Source: Ethanoligenens harbinense YUAN-3
GTDB lineage: Bacteria; Bacillota; Clostridia; Oscillospirales; Ethanoligenentaceae
Assembly: GCF_000178115.2 (NCBI RefSeq)
Contig: NC_014828.1
Coordinates: forward strand, 829,501-893,500
DNA length: 64,000 nucleotides
Reading direction: 5' to 3'
A program made the translations under genes and the position numbers. The number at the start of each line of letters is the position of its first letter. Position 1 is the first letter of the stretch. The notes below the pieces were generated by a model. The model searched no databases. It saw nothing but the letters and a program-made list of their open reading frames with translations, and was not told where the DNA came from. Below are positions 17,770-25,882 of the stretch, one piece after another.

Positions 17770-19170
17770 ATGCAGGAAACGATTTCGCAGAATCAGACCG
17801 ATATAGAACATGGCATTTCCGAAGCATCTTTTAAGAAGTTATGCGACGAATTCCGTAAATATAACCACATTGATCCAAAGCTGTTCGAGACCTACCATGT
17901 CAAACGCGGCCTGCGCAACGAAGATGGAACCGGCGTGCTGACGGGCCTGACATTGATTTGCAATGTGCACGGCTATATGATCGACGACAATGAGAAGGTG
18001 CCCGTGGAGGGCGACCTGATCTACCGCGGCATCAGCATCAAGGATCTGGTGGCCGGCTGCGAGACGGAAAACCGCTTCGGGTTTGAGGAAGTCATATGGC
18101 TGTTGCTGTTCGGCCACCTGCCGGATGCCACCACGCTGGAAAATTTCACGAAAATCCTGGCAAATTGCCGGGAGCTGCCCAACTATTTCACCGAGGATGT
18201 ATTGATGAAGGCTCCTTCGGCCAATATCATGAACCAGCTTGGGCAGGCGGTGCTGGCGCTGTATGCTTATGACAGGAACCCGGATGAAAACACGGTGGTA
18301 AACGTGCTGCGGCAGTCTATCTGGCTGATCGCCCGCATGCCCACCATCATGGTCAACGCTTACCAGGTCAAGCGGCGTCATTTCGATCACGAGACCATGT
18401 TCATCCATCCGCTGGAATCCGGCCACTCCACGGCTGAAAGCATTCTGGCCACCATGCGCTCGGATAAGAAATTCACCGACCAGGAAGCGAAGCTGCTCGA
18501 TCTCTGCCTGATGCTCCACGCCGAGCACGGCGGCGGCAACAACTCCAGCTTTACCTGCCGGGTCTTGTCGTCTACGGGGTCGGATACCTATGCGGCCATT
18601 TCCGGCGCCATCGGCAGCCTCAAGGGCCCGCGGCACGGCGGCGCCAATATCAAGGTGATGCAGATGATGGACTACATCAAAGAAGGCGTCGAGGATTGGA
18701 ACGACGACGACGAGATTGCCGACTTTCTTGCCAAGATATTAAGAAAAGAAGCGGGCGACGGCGCGGGCCTGATCTATGGCATGGGCCATGCGGTCTATAC
18801 CCTTTCCGACCCGCGCGCGGTCATCCTGAAAAAATATGCCAAAAAGCTTGCCGACCAGACCGAGCATGCGGAAGAATTCCATCTGCTGGAATCCGTGGAG
18901 CGCCTGGCGCCTGCGGTGTTCGCACAGGTCAAGGGCAGCGATAAGAACATTTGTGCCAACGTGGACCTGTATTCCGGGATGGTGTACAAGGTGCTGGGGG
19001 TGCCGCCCGAGCTGTATACTCCGCTGTTTGCAGTGGCGCGCATCGCGGGCTGGTGTGCGCACCGCATTGAGGAGATGACGACCAGCAACCGCATCATGCG
19101 TCCGGCCTACAAAGCCGTTTCCACCATGCAGGCCTATGTACCGCTGGCGGAGCGCGAACCCCTCTTGTAA
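17770..19170 (+). CDS. citrate synthase
   Basis: Condenses acetyl-CoA and oxaloacetate. It has 466 residues, slightly longer than the usual 370-430 because of an N-terminal extension. Catalytic motifs are LHAEHGGGNNSSFTCR (first His), GLIYGMGHAVYTLSDPR (second His) and the C-terminal Asp region near NVDLYSGMVY. GPRHGGANIKV is the CoA/citrate segment. RBS AAAGGAGTG precedes ATG 17770. A promoter may be TTGACG (17657-17662), 18 bp, TAGAAT (17681-17686). No aconitase or isocitrate dehydrogenase is nearby, so the use may be glutamate synthesis rather than a full cycle. Confidence 0.93.
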   Translation: MQETISQNQTDIEHGISEASFKKLCDEFRKYNHIDPKLFETYHVKRGLRNEDGTGVLTGLTLICNVHGYMIDDNEKVPVEGDLIYRGISIKDLVAGCETENRFGFEEVIWLLLFGHLPDATTLENFTKILANCRELPNYFTEDVLMKAPSANIMNQLGQAVLALYAYDRNPDENTVVNVLRQSIWLIARMPTIMVNAYQVKRRHFDHETMFIHPLESGHSTAESILATMRSDKKFTDQEAKLLDLCLMLHAEHGGGNNSSFTCRVLSSTGSDTYAAISGAIGSLKGPRHGGANIKVMQMMDYIKEGVEDWNDDDEIADFLAKILRKEAGDGAGLIYGMGHAVYTLSDPRAVILKKYAKKLADQTEHAEEFHLLESVERLAPAVFAQVKGSDKNICANVDLYSGMVYKVLGVPPELYTPLFAVARIAGWCAHRIEEMTTSNRIMRPAYKAVSTMQAYVPLAEREPLL

Positions 19171-19207
19171 ATTGCACCCGGACGGCTTATACTTAGAAAG
19201 ACACATG

Positions 19208-19240
19208 GACCGCCGCGGCCCGTTACCGGTCGCGGCGGCG
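19208..19240 (+). terminator. GC hairpin after citrate synthase
   Basis: CCGCCGCG (19210-19217) pairs with CGCGGCGG (19231-19238). The tail CGTCTTTCTG is T-poor, so it may be a weak terminator or a read-through hairpin before the next gene. Confidence 0.45.
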
Positions 19241-19278
19241 TCTTTCTGCCCCGGAAAGGCTTTTTTGGAGGTGCATGT

Positions 19279-20112
19279 ATGCATAGAAAACTGCCCCTGA
19301 TCTTTTCAATCGTTTTTCTTGTCGGCCTGTGCGTTACGTTCGCGTTGCGGCTCACGCTGGTGCGTTCGTTCATGGATCCTTCCACCGGGTTTTATAAGGG
19401 TGGGTATACCGCGCTTGCCCAGGCGCTGAATGTGGCGACAGGCGTGTGCGCCGTGCTGCTGCTGGTGCCTCTGGCGCTCCCGAAAAAAGCTGCGGTCTTT
19501 TCGCCGCTTCCGGTCCGGAACCCGCTGCTGGGCACACTGGCCGCGCTGGGTGCGCTGGCGCTGCTGGCGGATGCTCTGAGCCTGTTTGTGTCTTTGGTGA
19601 CCAACAGCACCAGCGGCGGCCTGTTTCTGGACGCGCTGTTCACCCTTGCGGCGGCGGTGTATTTCGGCTTGCAGGCAAAGACCTTTCTGCTGGGCGGGCA
19701 GCCTCCCCATGCGGTTGTGGCGCTGCTGCCGGTGCTGTGGGCCACGGTGCATCTCATCGTGTCCTGGATGCATTTTACCGTGGTGACCAGTATGCCCAAC
19801 GATCTGTTCGACCTGTTCAAGATGGTTGCGTTTATGCTGTTTTTCTATTATCACGCGCGGCTGGCCGGCGGGGTGCCCAACGGGCGCGAGGGCCGCGGCC
19901 TGCTGTCGTTCGGTTTGCTGGCGGCGTGGCTTGGGCTGCTTTCTGTTCTGCCGTCGCTTCTTGTGCGGCTGGGCGGCGGGCAGACGGCGGCTTTCAGCCT
20001 GTCGGACGGCGTCGTGACGCTGGTGCTGTCGGTCTACGCGCTGGTACTGTTTGCCCGGTTGTTTTTCCGGCGCGGCACAGCGGGAGAACCGGCCGTGCGG
20101 TCCGCCGCCTGA
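19279..20112 (+). CDS. polytopic membrane protein of unknown function
   Basis: A 277-residue protein with about eight hydrophobic segments, starting with PLIFSIVFLVGLCVTFAL and ending VLSVYALVLFARLFF. I do not recognise a family. No catalytic motif is seen, and the loops are short with arginines inside. GGAGGTGCATGT precedes ATG 19279. It follows citrate synthase by 108 bp, across a weak hairpin, so read-through is possible. The T-box operon follows with its own promoters. Confidence 0.75.
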   Translation: MHRKLPLIFSIVFLVGLCVTFALRLTLVRSFMDPSTGFYKGGYTALAQALNVATGVCAVLLLVPLALPKKAAVFSPLPVRNPLLGTLAALGALALLADALSLFVSLVTNSTSGGLFLDALFTLAAAVYFGLQAKTFLLGGQPPHAVVALLPVLWATVHLIVSWMHFTVVTSMPNDLFDLFKMVAFMLFFYYHARLAGGVPNGREGRGLLSFGLLAAWLGLLSVLPSLLVRLGGGQTAAFSLSDGVVTLVLSVYALVLFARLFFRRGTAGEPAVRSAA

Positions 20113-20131
20113 GCGCATGACGGCACGGGCA

Positions 20132-20160
20132 TTGCGGCCAGGATGGGTTTGTGCTATAAT
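20132..20160 (+). promoter_or_regulatory. upstream sigma-A promoter of the cys operon
   Basis: TTGCGG (20132-20137), 17-bp spacer, TATAAT (20155-20160). It lies about 80 bp upstream of a second candidate promoter. Confidence 0.55.
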
Positions 20161-20213
20161 AAACAGGTATCGGCGCATGTTTTGACCGGTTTGGACGGAA
20201 TGAACCGGACAAG

Positions 20214-20241
20214 TTGCAATTTTCGACCAGTCTGCTATACT
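20214..20241 (+). promoter_or_regulatory. sigma-A promoter directly before the T-box
   Basis: TTGCAA (20214-20219), 16-bp spacer, TATACT (20236-20241). A transcript would start just before Stem I of the T-box leader. Confidence 0.65.
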
Positions 20242-20245
20242 GCAA

Positions 20246-20506
20246 AAAGAAGAAATGCGTGGATCGGGAAAAGTATCCGCCGTTTTTCCGGGCAGAGAGG
20301 GGGAGCCGTCGGCTGTGAGCGCCCCTGCGGAAACGGCGGGGAAATGCCCCCGTGAGCAGGCGGCGGGAACGGGCGGACAGAACCGCCCCAGTATCGCCGT
20401 CCGGCAGGGCGCCGTTATCGCCGTCTGGAGAGAAAAATCGAAGTGGAACCGCGGCGTAAGCCGCCTTCGGGTAAGACGGAGGCGGCTGGAGTTCGCGGTT
20501 TTTTGT
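20246..20506 (+). promoter_or_regulatory. T-box riboswitch, cysteine-specific
   Basis: tRNA-sensing leader upstream of cysE-cysS. The hallmark T-box AAGTGGAACCGCGG is at 20441-20454. An AGTA motif (20272-20275) and an AGAGAG-like motif lie in Stem I. The likely specifier codon is TGC (Cys) at 20345-20347, followed by a GTGAGCA element. The competing terminator pairs AACCGCG with CGCGGTT and GCCGCC with GGCGGC, ending in TTTTTT near 20505. Uncharged tRNA-Cys should favour the antiterminator and switch the operon on. Confidence 0.9.
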
Positions 20507-20596
20507 GTATACAGCCTGTTTTTAAGATAGCCGGCCGGAGACATTGCGGCGCAGGCCGACGGCAGGCGGGAATTTGCAGGCGGAGGGAGAACGACG

Positions 20597-21259
20597 ATGT
20601 TTCGCAGCGTTCGTGAAGATTTGCACTCGATACGGAAGCGCGATCCCGCTGCACGTTCCAACGCGGAGGTGTTTTTCCTGTATGCGGGTTTCCACGCGGT
20701 GCTGTATTACCGGATTTCGCACTGGTTTTACCGGCACAAATGCTTTGGATTCGCGCGGTGGGTCTCCCAACTGGGGCGCTTTTTCACCGGCATCGAGATT
20801 CATCCAGGCGCCACCATCGGCAAGGGATTGTTCATCGACCACGGGATGGGCGTGGTCATCGGGGAAACGGCGGAGATCGGGGATTACTGCACACTCTATC
20901 AGGGCGTGACATTGGGCGGCACCGGCAAAGACAAAGGCAAGCGGCACCCCACGCTCGGTTCCCATGTGATGGTGGGGTCGGGGGCAAAAGTGCTCGGCCC
21001 GGTGACGATTGGCGACCACAGCAAGGTGGGTGCGAACGCGCTGGTTCTCATCAATGTGCCGCCCCATTCCACCGCCGTGGGCGTGCCCGCCCGGGTGGTG
21101 CGCATCGGTGGGCGGCGGGTGGAGGAAGACAACGAACTCGACCAGATCCACATGCCGGACCCCGTTTCACAGGAACTGTGCCAGCTGCATATGCAGATTC
21201 ATGCGCTGCAGGAAAAGCTCGGACGGCAGAAGGGAAACGATGACCATGAAAATTTATAA
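20597..21259 (+). CDS. cysE: serine O-acetyltransferase
   Basis: Acetylates serine with acetyl-CoA for cysteine synthesis. It has 220 residues with a left-handed beta-helix of hexapeptide repeats. Motifs are [23 protein letters not shown]-type repeats, the catalytic DH pair (FIDHGMG), and the [14 protein letters not shown] loop. The N-terminal helical part ([19 protein letters not shown]) fits the short Firmicutes SAT form. It lies behind the Cys T-box and overlaps cysS by 14 bp, so synthesis and charging of cysteine are controlled together. Confidence 0.95.
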   Translation: MFRSVREDLHSIRKRDPAARSNAEVFFLYAGFHAVLYYRISHWFYRHKCFGFARWVSQLGRFFTGIEIHPGATIGKGLFIDHGMGVVIGETAEIGDYCTLYQGVTLGGTGKDKGKRHPTLGSHVMVGSGAKVLGPVTIGDHSKVGANALVLINVPPHSTAVGVPARVVRIGGRRVEEDNELDQIHMPDPVSQELCQLHMQIHALQEKLGRQKGNDDHENL

Positions 21260-22637
21260 TACCCTTACCAGGGAAAAGGACGAATTTGTACCGATCAAGC
21301 CGGGGGAGGCGCGCATTTATGCCTGCGGCCCCACGGTTTATAACTATATCCATGTGGGCAACGCGCGCCCGATGGTGGTGTTCGATATTTTGCGGCGGTA
21401 TCTCGAATACCGCGGATACAAGGTGCTGTTCGCGCAGAACTTCACCGACGTGGACGATAAGATGATTCGGCGGGCCAACGAAGAAGGCGTTGCCGTGGCG
21501 GAGGTGGCGGAAAAATACATCGCCGCCTACAGGGAAGACGCAGCGGGCCTGCATGTGCGCGAGGCTACGTTTCATCCCCGCGCCACCGAGAACATTGCCG
21601 ATATCCTTGCGCTGATCCGCACGTTGGAGCAGAAGGGCTATGCGTATGCGTCCGACGGCGACGTGTATTTTCGTGCGCACGCGTTCAAGGAATATGGCAA
21701 GCTCTCGCACCAGCCGCTGGAGGACCTTGAGGCGGGGGCGCGGGTGGATGTGAGCGAGCGCAAAGAGGACCCGGTGGATTTCGCCCTTTGGAAAGCGGCA
21801 AAACCCGGTGAACCGAGCTGGGATTCGCCCTGGGGCCCGGGGCGGCCGGGCTGGCATATCGAGTGTTCCGCCATGGCCAGGCACTTTTTGGGCCAGACCA
21901 TTGACATTCACTGCGGCGGGCAGGACCTGATCTTTCCGCACCATGAAAACGAGATTGCCCAGAGCGAATGCGCAAACGACGCGCCGTTCGCGCATTACTG
22001 GATGCACAACGGCTATATCAACATCGACAACCGTAAGATGTCAAAATCGCTGGGAAATTTCTTCACCGTGCGCGAGGTGGCGGCCAAATACGGCTATGAA
22101 CCCATCCGGTTCCTCATGCTCTCGGCGCAGTACCGTACGCCTATCAATTTCAGCGACGAAATCATGGAGCAGTCCGTAGCGGCGCTCGACCGTCTTTACC
22201 GCTGCAGGGAGGCGCTGAAGGACGCGTTGCGGCAGGCGGGCGAGACCCCGGCGGACAGCGCCGCCGTTTCCGCATGGCAAGAGAAATTCGACGCGGCGAT
22301 GGACGATGACCTCAACACCGCCGACGCGCTGGCTGTGCTGTTTGAACTGGTCAAGGAGATCAACACCCGCGTGGCGGAGGGAACGGCCGGCGCGGACTGG
22401 CTGAAAGGCGCGGCCGGGCTGTTCGGCACCTTCTGCGATGTGCTGGGTTTGCTGTATGAGCGTAAGGAGCGGACGCTGGATGCCGAGGTGGAAGTGCTGA
22501 TCGAAAAACGCCGGCAGGCGCGCAAGGCGAAGGATTTCAAGACGGCCGACGCCATCCGCGACGAGCTGAGCGCAAAGGGCATCGTGCTCAAGGATACGCC
22601 GCAGGGCGTGAAGTGGGAATACAAAAAGAGCGAATGA
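21246..22637 (+). CDS. cysS: cysteinyl-tRNA synthetase
   Basis: Class I synthetase for Cys, 463 residues. The zinc-binding cysteine is in ACGPTVYN, and the HIGH variant is HVGNARP. The second zinc patch includes [10 protein letters not shown] and [10 protein letters not shown]. The KMSKS motif is [13 protein letters not shown] 21246 starts at MKIYNTLTR. An ATG two codons upstream (21240) is nearer AAGGGAAACG and is equally possible. The gene overlaps the end of cysE. A C-terminal DALR-type helical domain ends the protein. Confidence 0.96.
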   Translation: MKIYNTLTREKDEFVPIKPGEARIYACGPTVYNYIHVGNARPMVVFDILRRYLEYRGYKVLFAQNFTDVDDKMIRRANEEGVAVAEVAEKYIAAYREDAAGLHVREATFHPRATENIADILALIRTLEQKGYAYASDGDVYFRAHAFKEYGKLSHQPLEDLEAGARVDVSERKEDPVDFALWKAAKPGEPSWDSPWGPGRPGWHIECSAMARHFLGQTIDIHCGGQDLIFPHHENEIAQSECANDAPFAHYWMHNGYINIDNRKMSKSLGNFFTVREVAAKYGYEPIRFLMLSAQYRTPINFSDEIMEQSVAALDRLYRCREALKDALRQAGETPADSAAVSAWQEKFDAAMDDDLNTADALAVLFELVKEINTRVAEGTAGADWLKGAAGLFGTFCDVLGLLYERKERTLDAEVEVLIEKRRQARKAKDFKTADAIRDELSAKGIVLKDTPQGVKWEYKKSE

Positions 22638-22650
22638 GGCTGCGCGGGCG

Positions 22651-23568
22651 ATGACACTGCAACAACTGAAATACGCGATTGAGATCGCGCACTGCGGTTC
22701 CATCAACGAAGCCGCCAAGCGGCTGTTCATCACACAGCCGAGCCTGTCGAGCGCCATCAAGGAACTGGAGACCGAGTTGGGCGTGACGATTTTTATCCGC
22801 ACCAACCGCGGCATTGTCCTTTCAACGGAGGGCACGGAGTTTCTGGGGTATGCGAGACAGGTGACCGAGCAGATGAACCTGCTGGAGGAACGCTATCTCA
22901 AAAACAAACCGGCAAGGCGGCAGTTTTCCGTTTCCACGCAGCACTATGCGTTCGCGGTGAGCGCGTTTGTGGCGCTTCTGCGGCATCAGGGGCTGACGGC
23001 CTATGACTGCATGCTCAGTGAGACCCGCACCTATGAGATCATCGCGGATGTCAAAAACCTGCGCAGCGAGATTGGCATCCTGTATCTCAACCCGTTTAAC
23101 GCCAAAGTGCTGCACAAGCTGTTTAATGAGAACGATCTGGCATTTCATCCGTTGTTCGACGCCAGCCCGCACGTTTTCCTCAGTGCGCAGAACCCGCTGG
23201 CAAACAAGCCGTTTGTGACGCTGGAGGACCTGGAAGACCTGCCTTGCCTGTCATTCGAGCAAGGAGAGTACAATTCTTTCCATTTTTCGGAGGAGATTCT
23301 CAGTACGCTCTCCCATCGCAAGAACATCCGCGTGAGCGATCGCGCCACCATTTTCAACTGCCTGATCGGGCTGGACGGATACACCATTTCCACCGGCATC
23401 CTGAGTGCGGAACTCAACGGCACCGATATCGTCTCCGTGCCGTTGCAGGTGGACGAACACATGACGGTGGGATGGATCGCCCACCGGAAACTGACGCTGA
23501 GTCCCCTGGCTTCCTGCTACCTCGAAGAGCTGAAGGCCATTCTGGACAGAGAACATCCGTCCCGCTGA
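22651..23568 (+). CDS. LysR-family transcriptional regulator
   Basis: A 305-residue LTTR. The N-terminal winged HTH (LQQLKYAIEIAHCGSINEA, then AKRLFITQPSLSSAIKELE) occupies residues about 3-60. A periplasmic-binding-like effector domain follows (about 90-300). It begins 13 bp after cysS in the same direction and is probably in the T-box operon. Position suggests it may regulate sulfur or cysteine genes, but the effector is unknown. Confidence 0.9.
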   Translation: MTLQQLKYAIEIAHCGSINEAAKRLFITQPSLSSAIKELETELGVTIFIRTNRGIVLSTEGTEFLGYARQVTEQMNLLEERYLKNKPARRQFSVSTQHYAFAVSAFVALLRHQGLTAYDCMLSETRTYEIIADVKNLRSEIGILYLNPFNAKVLHKLFNENDLAFHPLFDASPHVFLSAQNPLANKPFVTLEDLEDLPCLSFEQGEYNSFHFSEEILSTLSHRKNIRVSDRATIFNCLIGLDGYTISTGILSAELNGTDIVSVPLQVDEHMTVGWIAHRKLTLSPLASCYLEELKAILDREHPSR

Positions 23569-23640
23569 TGAGGTTTATACGGCAGACAGCACGCTTCCGG
23601 AACGACCCGGGGGCGGTTTCTGTTTTGGGCCTGGACAAGA

Positions 23641-23669
23641 AAAGGCCGCCGGAGATGCCGGTGGCCTTT
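23641..23669. terminator. hairpin terminator between lysR and the minus-strand oxidoreductase
   Basis: AAAGGCC-GCCGG pairs with CCGGT-GGCCTTT, with A/T ends on both sides, so it can act in both directions between the convergent genes. Confidence 0.65.
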
Positions 23670-23761
23670 CAAATCAGTCTCTATCCCATCTGGAATGGGG
23701 AAGCAGCAACAAAACGGGCGGTGCTTGCGGGGCCCCATGTCCGGGCGGCTGCTGGCCGCAG

Positions 23762-24742
23762 TCATGCCGGGGAACGTTCAAAAGGATAAATCATGCCCCA
23801 CTGGTTGCGAATCTCGCTGAGCAGGCTGGTCACGTCCCGCGTCCAGCCGAGGGTTTCGCCCTCGGTGCGGTCGGCGACGTATGCCTGCATGTCCGCCACC
23901 TCATATTCCAACGCTTTGGCGGTCTCGCCCAGAGCAATCTCTTCGGTGTGTCCGTCGGCGGTGTAGGTGATGGCGGCTTTGTCCGCCCGCGGATAGTTGG
24001 AGACTTCGATGAAGCCTTTTTCACCGGCCACCACGCCGCGCTTGGGCTGCTTGGCGCGCATGGTCAGCGCGGTGACGGCCATCTGTCCACAGTCGTTCTT
24101 CATGAGAATGCCGGACTGTTCATCCACACCGGTCTCGAAATACTGCGGCGTGGTCAGCACGACGTTCGGTTTCTTTTCCAGAAAGAAGCGTGCGAACGAG
24201 ACGGCATAGACCCCGATGTCGAGCAGCGCGCCGCCGGCCAGTTCCTTGCTGAAGAAGCGGTTGTTTACATCATATTCCTTGCAGCTGCCGAAATTGACCT
24301 GCACCATCTTGACCTTGCCGATGGTGCCGGACACCACGATTTCCCGCAGCTTTTTGTAGAGTGGCATGTGGTAGAGCGTCATGCCTTCCATGACCGCCAC
24401 GTTCTTTTCCCGCGCCAACGCGACGACTTCCTCAAGCTGTTTTTCATTGACGGTGATGGCTTTTTCGCAGAATACGTGCTTGCCGCTGCGGATAGCCTTG
24501 AGCAGGAGCTCGTAATGCAGGTTGTGCGGCGTGGCGATGTAGGCAATGTCCAGCTTTGGGTCGGCGAGCAGTTCGTCCGCGTCGGTGAACACGTGGGATA
24601 CGCCGTGGGTCTCGGCGAATGTTTTGGCGGAGTTCGGCCTGCCGCTGCACACGCCGTAGATTTCCCCGTTGACGGCGCGCAGCGCGGCCGCCATTTCTTT
24701 GGCGATGACGCCGGTTCCGATCAGGCCCCAGTTGTAGCCCAT
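23762..24742 (-). CDS. Gfo/Idh/MocA-family oxidoreductase
   Basis: NAD(P)-dependent dehydrogenase of 326 residues. The Rossmann start is WGLIGTGVIAKEMAAAL. The family EKAITVNEKQ motif (the usual EKP lysine, here EKA) is near residue 95. LLDIGVYAVSFARFF provides the conserved DxGxY element with the catalytic region. The substrate is probably a sugar or cyclitol derivative but cannot be named. RBS GGAGGAATTGC precedes ATG 24742. It follows rpiA by 53 bp on the same strand, so both may be transcribed together. Confidence 0.87.
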   Translation of the reverse strand: MGYNWGLIGTGVIAKEMAAALRAVNGEIYGVCSGRPNSAKTFAETHGVSHVFTDADELLADPKLDIAYIATPHNLHYELLLKAIRSGKHVFCEKAITVNEKQLEEVVALAREKNVAVMEGMTLYHMPLYKKLREIVVSGTIGKVKMVQVNFGSCKEYDVNNRFFSKELAGGALLDIGVYAVSFARFFLEKKPNVVLTTPQYFETGVDEQSGILMKNDCGQMAVTALTMRAKQPKRGVVAGEKGFIEVSNYPRADKAAITYTADGHTEEIALGETAKALEYEVADMQAYVADRTEGETLGWTRDVTSLLSEIRNQWGMIYPFERSPA

Positions 24743-24795
24743 AATGCAATTCCTCCTTGCAGGTCGGCTTGTTGAAACGAAAGGTGCGCAGATGT

Positions 24796-25458
24796 TCAGC
24801 CCCGCGTGAGCTGCCGCACGCCGCCCGGCCCGGCCACCAGCGCCCGGGCCGCCACCCGATAAAACAGAGAGGTGTCCACTACGCCGGGGATGTGCAGCAG
24901 CGCCTCGTGGAAAGCCGCCAAATCGTCCGGCGGGGCGATTTGCATATCCAGCAGGTAGTTGCCGTGGTCGGTGACGGTGAAGCCGTCTTTGGCGCCGCTT
25001 ACGCGGTAGGCTGCCGCGCCGCCGAAAGCCTGCACCCGTTTTTCCACGAGTGCTTTCGCTTCGGGAATGACCTCCAGTACCACCGGGTGCGTAAACGGCA
25101 GCGCGGCGAACACCTTGCTTTCGTCCGCCAGCAGGACATATTCGTTTGCCAGAGAGGCAACGATTTTTTCATTGGTGTGGATGCCGCCGCAGCTCTTGAG
25201 CGCGTTGAGTGAGCCGTCCAACTCGTCACAGCCGTCGAACGCGATGTCGATGGCGTCCACCGTCCAGGTGGGAAGCACGGGCAGGCCGTGTTCCGCGCAG
25301 AGCGCGGCGGTGCGGGTGGAGGGTGTGACCACCCGGACGGACAGGCCCGCCTGCGCGATCAGGCCGACGAGGATGGACACCGTGCCGCCGCCGCCCAGGC
25401 CGATGACGGTTCCGTCTTTGACAAGTTTGAACGCTTCTTCCGCACATTTCTGCTTCAA
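24796..25458 (-). CDS. rpiA: ribose-5-phosphate isomerase A
   Basis: Interconverts ribose-5-phosphate and ribulose-5-phosphate in the pentose phosphate pathway. It has 220 residues. The phosphate loop reads GLGGGGTVS (usually GTGST). The catalytic region is FDGCDELD (usually DGADE), then LKSCGG (usually LKGGG) and the catalytic Glu in TNEKIV. The Asp, Lys and Glu needed for catalysis are all kept, so it is probably active in spite of the unusual cysteines. A strong promoter lies just upstream, divergent from the NiCo riboswitch. Confidence 0.88.
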   Translation of the reverse strand: MKQKCAEEAFKLVKDGTVIGLGGGGTVSILVGLIAQAGLSVRVVTPSTRTAALCAEHGLPVLPTWTVDAIDIAFDGCDELDGSLNALKSCGGIHTNEKIVASLANEYVLLADESKVFAALPFTHPVVLEVIPEAKALVEKRVQAFGGAAAYRVSGAKDGFTVTDHGNYLLDMQIAPPDDLAAFHEALLHIPGVVDTSLFYRVAARALVAGPGGVRQLTRG

Positions 25459-25557
25459 AACAAATCACTACTTTCCACTGTTGCCGGCGGGGCGTTCCAG
25501 ACGTCCCGGCGTCGGTTTTGAAAATGGAGAATGGGGCACTGCCGATTTCTCCCGTTC

Positions 25558-25586
25558 ATTATACAAAATTTCGGTTTGCTGTTCAA
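25558..25586 (-). promoter_or_regulatory. sigma-A promoter of rpiA
   Basis: Minus-strand TTGAAC (25581-25586), 17-bp spacer, TATAAT (25558-25563). Confidence 0.75.
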
Positions 25587-25611
25587 TGTATGAGGACACC
25601 GCCCGGCACGC

Positions 25612-25639
25612 TTGACATCCGCCCGGAATATGTTATCAT
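25612..25639 (+). promoter_or_regulatory. sigma-A promoter of the NiCo riboswitch transcript
   Basis: TTGACA (25612-25617), 16-bp spacer, TATCAT (25634-25639). The start would be near 25646, about 35 nt before the aptamer. Confidence 0.8.
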
Positions 25640-25677
25640 ATGAATGATCTCTTTGCACTGCATATGAATCTACAGTA

Positions 25678-25772
25678 CAAACTGAGCAGGCGATGGATCC
25701 TTTTGGGGTCTGTGGGGCTGGGCCGCTTTGGCGGCAGCGGGTTTGCATCTTTGATCACACCTGCGGGACAGT
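25678..25772 (+). promoter_or_regulatory. NiCo (czcD-type) riboswitch aptamer
   Basis: Leader RNA sensing Ni2+/Co2+. It contains ACTGAGCAGGCGATGG at 25681, a GGGCCGC/GCGGCAGC hairpin in the middle, and TGCGGGACAGT at 25762-25772. These match the conserved parts of the NiCo riboswitch as I recall them, and the order of the four-way junction is kept. The ACTG at the start and the CAGT at the end form the closing stem P1. The 3' part overlaps the 5' arm of the terminator, so ligand binding should block termination. The downstream gene is a cation P-type ATPase, which fits. Confidence 0.85.
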
Positions 25773-25798
25773 GGTATGTTCCGCGGGTGTGATTTTTT
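25754..25798 (+). terminator. expression-platform terminator of the NiCo riboswitch
   Basis: ATCACACCTGCGGGA pairs with TCCGCGGGTGTGAT followed by TTTTTTAT. Its 5' arm includes the last conserved aptamer block (GCGGGACAGT), so folding of aptamer and terminator exclude each other. Confidence 0.85.
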
Positions 25799-25882
25799 AT
25801 ACCCTTTGGGGAACATACAACTGAGACTGGAGTGCCAGGGAGCTATCTTACAAGCCGGAAACGGTAAATGGAGGTAACTTTT

